Shown here: piece by piece, positions 7,147 to 9,551 of the stretch
Layout: each line of letters begins with the position of its first letter
Position numbering within the stretch: position 1 is the stretch's first letter
Assembly (NCBI GenBank): GCA_002470925.1
Contig: DKOX01000074.1
Coordinates: forward strand, 1-9,551
Direction of reading: 5' to 3'
Length of the DNA stretch: 9,551 nucleotides
Origin: Opitutia bacterium UBA7350
Lineage (GTDB): Bacteria > Verrucomicrobiota > Verrucomicrobiia > Opitutales > Coraliomargaritaceae
Translations under genes and position numbers: made by a program
The notes under the pieces: generated by a model
What the model was told of the DNA's origin: nothing
Databases searched by the model: none
The model's input: only the letters and a program-made list of their open reading frames with translations

Positions 7147-8724
7147 ATGAAATACAAAATAATGATCGTCCTACTTGCCCTGCTGGCAAACAGCGCGCTG
7201 GCGGGTTGGTTTAAAAAGGATGCTCCCAAGGGCACCCCCAACATTATACTTATCCTGACCGATGACCAGGGCTATGGCGATCTGGCGGCGCATGGACACC
7301 CATATTTAAAGACGCCCCATCTCAACCGCCTGCATGACGAATCCGTACGTTTGGATAATTTCTACGTGAGTCCCTCCTGTTCGCCGACCCGCGCCGCGCT
7401 CCTTACCGGTATGCACGAATTCATGAACGGTGTTACCCATACCCTTGTTCCGCGCGAGCAGTTACACAAGGATGCCGTCACTCTACCGGATTTGCTCAAG
7501 ACTGCCGGCTACCATACCGGGTTTATTGGGAAATGGCATTTGGGGCACGAACGGGGCTATTTCCCTAAAGATCGTGGTTTTGACTGGTGTTCCACCAATC
7601 CACAGGGTCCCCGGCGGCATTTTAATCCAGAAATTATTCGCAACAATAAGCGCAGCCAGCGTGAGGGTTTCCGCGAGGATATTTTCTTTGATGAGGCCAT
7701 GACGTTTATTGAAGAAAGCGGGTCGCGTCCTTTCTTCTGCTACCTCGCCACCTATTCACCGCATACCCCTCTTGCTGCGCCGGAGCAATACATCGCACCT
7801 TTTCGGGAAGCGGGCCTCAATGATACTCACGCCACCTATCTGGCGATGATCGAGAATGTTGATTACAACGTGGGCCGCTTGATGGCTTACTTAAAGGAAA
7901 ATGATTTGGAGCAAAATACGATCGTTATCTTTATGAACGACAATGGGGTCACGGAGGGGCTGGATGTCTATAATGCGAACATGCGTGGTTGCAAATGCAC
8001 GGTTTGGGAGGGCGGTTCGCGTGCCATGTCCTTTTGGCGCTGGCCGTCGCAATGGAAGCCGAAGACCGTAAACAATCTTACCGCCCACTTGGATATACTT
8101 CCCACCCTTTGCGAACTCGCCGGAGTGGAGATTCCCGCGGAAGTGAGAGCCCAACATGAAGGCTACAGTCTTTTGCCAATTCTGGAAAAGAAAAAGCCAA
8201 AGTGGAACGCGGAGCGATACCTCTACCATCATGTCGCCCGTTGGCCCAGTGGATTGGCAGCCTCCAGTAAGTACGCGATGGCGGGAATTCGGCAGGGTCA
8301 CTACCTCCTGCTTCGTAGTGAGCCCTGCGAGGATCCCGCCTGTGAAGATTATCAAAGCCAATGTACCACTCTGCGTGCCGTAAACAAGGGTTTGACTACC
8401 ACCACTTACGCGCGGGGTAGTGCCCAACTGCATTGGGGTACCACAACGCCGGGGCAGTGGGCTCTCTTTGACACCCTTGCCGATCCCGGTTGCCAAATGG
8501 ATCTTTCAACTGAAAAGCCGAAATTAGTAAAAGAAATGAGCTTGGCTTACGACCGTTGGTGGGATGTTACTTTTCCTGTCATGATGGCGAAAGGTGGCGA
8601 TGCCGGTGACCCGCTGATCAGCCGTCGGGCGTCTCAACAGGACAAGGCCTGGAAAGGACCAACAAGCGATAAGGACTTGCCGGCCCAAAAAGAGAAGATG
8701 GCAAAATCAACATCGCATAATTAA
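7147..8724 (+). CDS. Second secreted S1-family sulfatase, different subfamily
   Basis: 525 residues. The signal peptide has Lys2/Lys4, a hydrophobic core, and the likely cleavage ALA|G after residue 19. Catalytic features in order: NIILILTDDQGYGD with Asp39 and Asp40; C-S-P-T-R at 78-82 with formylglycine precursor Cys78; GKWHLG with Lys129 and His131; SPHTP with His206; MNDNG with Asp265 and Asn266; then MRGCKCTVWEGGSR with Lys283. In the last motif the lysine is flanked by two cysteines (282, 284), where family members usually have Gly after the Lys. There is a further cysteine group at 394, 399 and 406. It is shorter than the neighbouring sulfatase, lacks its beta extension and ends in a Lys/Ser-rich tail. 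The two share only family motifs, so they likely act on different sulfate positions. No Shine-Dalgarno lies close to the ATG; the nearest purine-rich element (GAGGA, 7114-7118) is 28 nt away. Confidence 0.94.
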   Translation: MKYKIMIVLLALLANSALAGWFKKDAPKGTPNIILILTDDQGYGDLAAHGHPYLKTPHLNRLHDESVRLDNFYVSPSCSPTRAALLTGMHEFMNGVTHTLVPREQLHKDAVTLPDLLKTAGYHTGFIGKWHLGHERGYFPKDRGFDWCSTNPQGPRRHFNPEIIRNNKRSQREGFREDIFFDEAMTFIEESGSRPFFCYLATYSPHTPLAAPEQYIAPFREAGLNDTHATYLAMIENVDYNVGRLMAYLKENDLEQNTIVIFMNDNGVTEGLDVYNANMRGCKCTVWEGGSRAMSFWRWPSQWKPKTVNNLTAHLDILPTLCELAGVEIPAEVRAQHEGYSLLPILEKKKPKWNAERYLYHHVARWPSGLAASSKYAMAGIRQGHYLLLRSEPCEDPACEDYQSQCTTLRAVNKGLTTTTYARGSAQLHWGTTTPGQWALFDTLADPGCQMDLSTEKPKLVKEMSLAYDRWWDVTFPVMMAKGGDAGDPLISRRASQQDKAWKGPTSDKDLPAQKEKMAKSTSHN

Positions 8725-8746
8725 GGTCCGGGAAAGCCCAAGGACC
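8725..8746 (+). terminator. Intergenic hairpin right after the second sulfatase, possible attenuator
   Basis: GGTCC (8725-8729) pairs with GGACC (8742-8746) and GGG (8730-8732) with CCC (8737-8739). This gives an 8-bp GC-rich stem with an AAAG loop and a two-A bulge on the 3' side. It begins on the base after the TAA stop. No U-tract follows directly; the first T-run (TTTT, 8767-8770) is 20 nt downstream. It is therefore not a textbook intrinsic terminator, but it could reduce read-through or protect the 3' end of the upstream message. Confidence 0.35.
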
Positions 8747-8781
8747 CAACGCTCTTTCAGCCCGCCTTTTAATCTCAAGCC

Positions 8782-9551
8782 ATGAAATTGAAACGTGATA
8801 TTTTTATTCTCTTTCTCATTTCAGTGGGCGTGCTCAACCTGAATGGCAATCCGCGTCTGAAAAGCCTACATGCTCAAATGGATCTCAACGAGAATCACTT
8901 GGTTTCAGCCAAGGAGTTTCTGGACTTCTGGCAGCAACGTTTTAAAGCGCGCGATCGTGACGGAGAGCAGTGTCAGAGCGACAAAATATATGGCACAAAA
9001 GTAATGCAGCAAGTCGACGCAAATCGGGACGGGCCGGTGAGCGCTGCAGAGGATCAGGCCTTAAGGCGTATACATTTTAAAAGCCTCGACAAAAATGCGG
9101 ATGGTAATGTCAGCGTTGCCAAGATGTTGGGCTTGGATGAGGCCTCTCCTGCGAAAGCCGATTTTGAAGCGAATCGTCAGGCGGTTTCAGGATTGGCGGA
9201 GTTGCGCACGGTTCCAAAAATGCAATCAGCGAACCGCTATGCTTCATCGCGTGAATTAAGAGCGATATATTTTGATGGTTTGGATTATATGGGCAAAAAG
9301 ACGAAGTTTTTTGCGTGGCTTGGTTTGCCAGAGCAAAGCAAGGGAACGGTGCCTGGTATTGTGCTCGTGCACGGTGGAGGCGGCACTGCCTTTAAGCGAT
9401 GGGTTGAGAGATGGACCGACCGCGGTTACGCTGCAATTTCGATTGCGGTCGAAGATGCTAAGTCCGCAATCCGTTTTCTTCACAAAAACATGATGCGTTT
9501 GAAGATCGATCCGAATTGTACCGTGGCTGCCGGTGGTTCGGCGGGTGGGCA
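8782..9551 (+). CDS. EF-hand plus alpha/beta-hydrolase esterase (3' end outside window)
   Basis: 256 residues are visible before the window edge. An in-frame stop at 8770-8772 makes the ATG at 8782 the first possible start; no Shine-Dalgarno is seen. An N-terminal hydrophobic stretch (IFILFLISVGVLNL, 7-20) suggests export. The N-terminal third carries EF-hand loops: residues 34-45 (D-N-N-L-S-E ligands), 79-90 (VDANRDG, ending E90) and 103-114 (DKNADGNVS, with Lys at position 12, so weaker), plus a degenerate one near 58. The hydrolase domain starts near 187 with GTVPGIVLVHGGGGTAF (oxyanion-hole HGGGG, 197-201) and reaches the nucleophile motif G-G-S-A-G at 251-255 (Ser253). The first part resembles acetyl-xylan-esterase-like hydrolases; the second (VEDAKSAIRFL, IDP, GGSAGG) resembles BD-FAE/HSL-type esterases. 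The oxyanion-to-serine distance of 56 residues is short. It probably deacylates a glycan; the substrate is unknown. Confidence 0.85.
   Translation, partial: MKLKRDIFILFLISVGVLNLNGNPRLKSLHAQMDLNENHLVSAKEFLDFWQQRFKARDRDGEQCQSDKIYGTKVMQQVDANRDGPVSAAEDQALRRIHFKSLDKNADGNVSVAKMLGLDEASPAKADFEANRQAVSGLAELRTVPKMQSANRYASSRELRAIYFDGLDYMGKKTKFFAWLGLPEQSKGTVPGIVLVHGGGGTAFKRWVERWTDRGYAAISIAVEDAKSAIRFLHKNMMRLKIDPNCTVAAGGSAGG

Noticed and set aside
7891..8496. Long minus-strand open frame (201 codons) opposite the second sulfatase
   Set aside because: The plus strand has every sulfatase catalytic motif through this region. The antisense product has no recognisable domain and no plausible promoter or ribosome site; it is a shadow frame.
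1..9551. Search for CRISPR arrays, tRNAs, insertion-sequence ends, integrase sites and a SusC/SusD pair
   Set aside because: No spaced direct repeats, no cloverleaf with a CCA-type acceptor, no transposase motifs or flanking inverted repeats, and no TonB-receptor-like or SusD-like protein found by eye.

Overview
The window reads as one co-directional block, all on the + strand, of a bacterial locus for using a sulfated and probably acylated polysaccharide. Several things suggest a member of the Planctomycetota-Verrucomicrobiota group, perhaps a marine Verrucomicrobiota or Kiritimatiellota lineage: tandem secreted S1-type sulfatases, large secreted proteins of no recognisable family, an EF-hand-bearing alpha/beta hydrolase, a sodium-coupled symporter as the only importer, moderate GC by eye, and few proper Shine-Dalgarno sequences. 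No rRNA or housekeeping marker is present, so this placement is an inference.

Layout. 1-885 is the 3' part of an unrecognised protein with one EF-hand loop near the left edge. It overlaps by one base (TAATG) a 795-residue secreted protein of unknown family (885-3272). A 138-bp gap follows, the largest in the window, with a candidate -10 box placed so that the next mRNA could be leaderless. Then come a sodium:solute symporter of the SSS family (3411-5213), a 628-residue sulfatase with a C-terminal beta-rich extension (5225-7111), a second and different sulfatase of 525 residues (7147-8724), a hairpin directly after its stop codon, and the 5' part of an EF-hand alpha/beta hydrolase (8782 to the window end).

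How the genes may work together (inference): the secreted enzymes would remove sulfate (two S1 sulfatases, both with the Cys-type C-x-P-x-R site) and acyl groups (the terminal esterase) from a complex glycan outside the cytoplasm. The released sugar or oligosaccharide would be imported by the Na+ symporter. The two leading proteins are the best candidates for undescribed glycan-binding or glycan-cleaving functions. No glycoside hydrolase or lyase of a family I recognise, no SusC/SusD pair and no regulator lies in the window.

Most unusual points: the terminal esterase looks like a join of two alpha/beta-hydrolase subfamilies with a shortened core; the symporter start follows an in-frame stop with no Shine-Dalgarno; and two translationally coupled unknown proteins lead the cluster. 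I see no tRNA, rRNA, CRISPR array, insertion sequence or attachment site, and there is no gene-free stretch over 300 bases.
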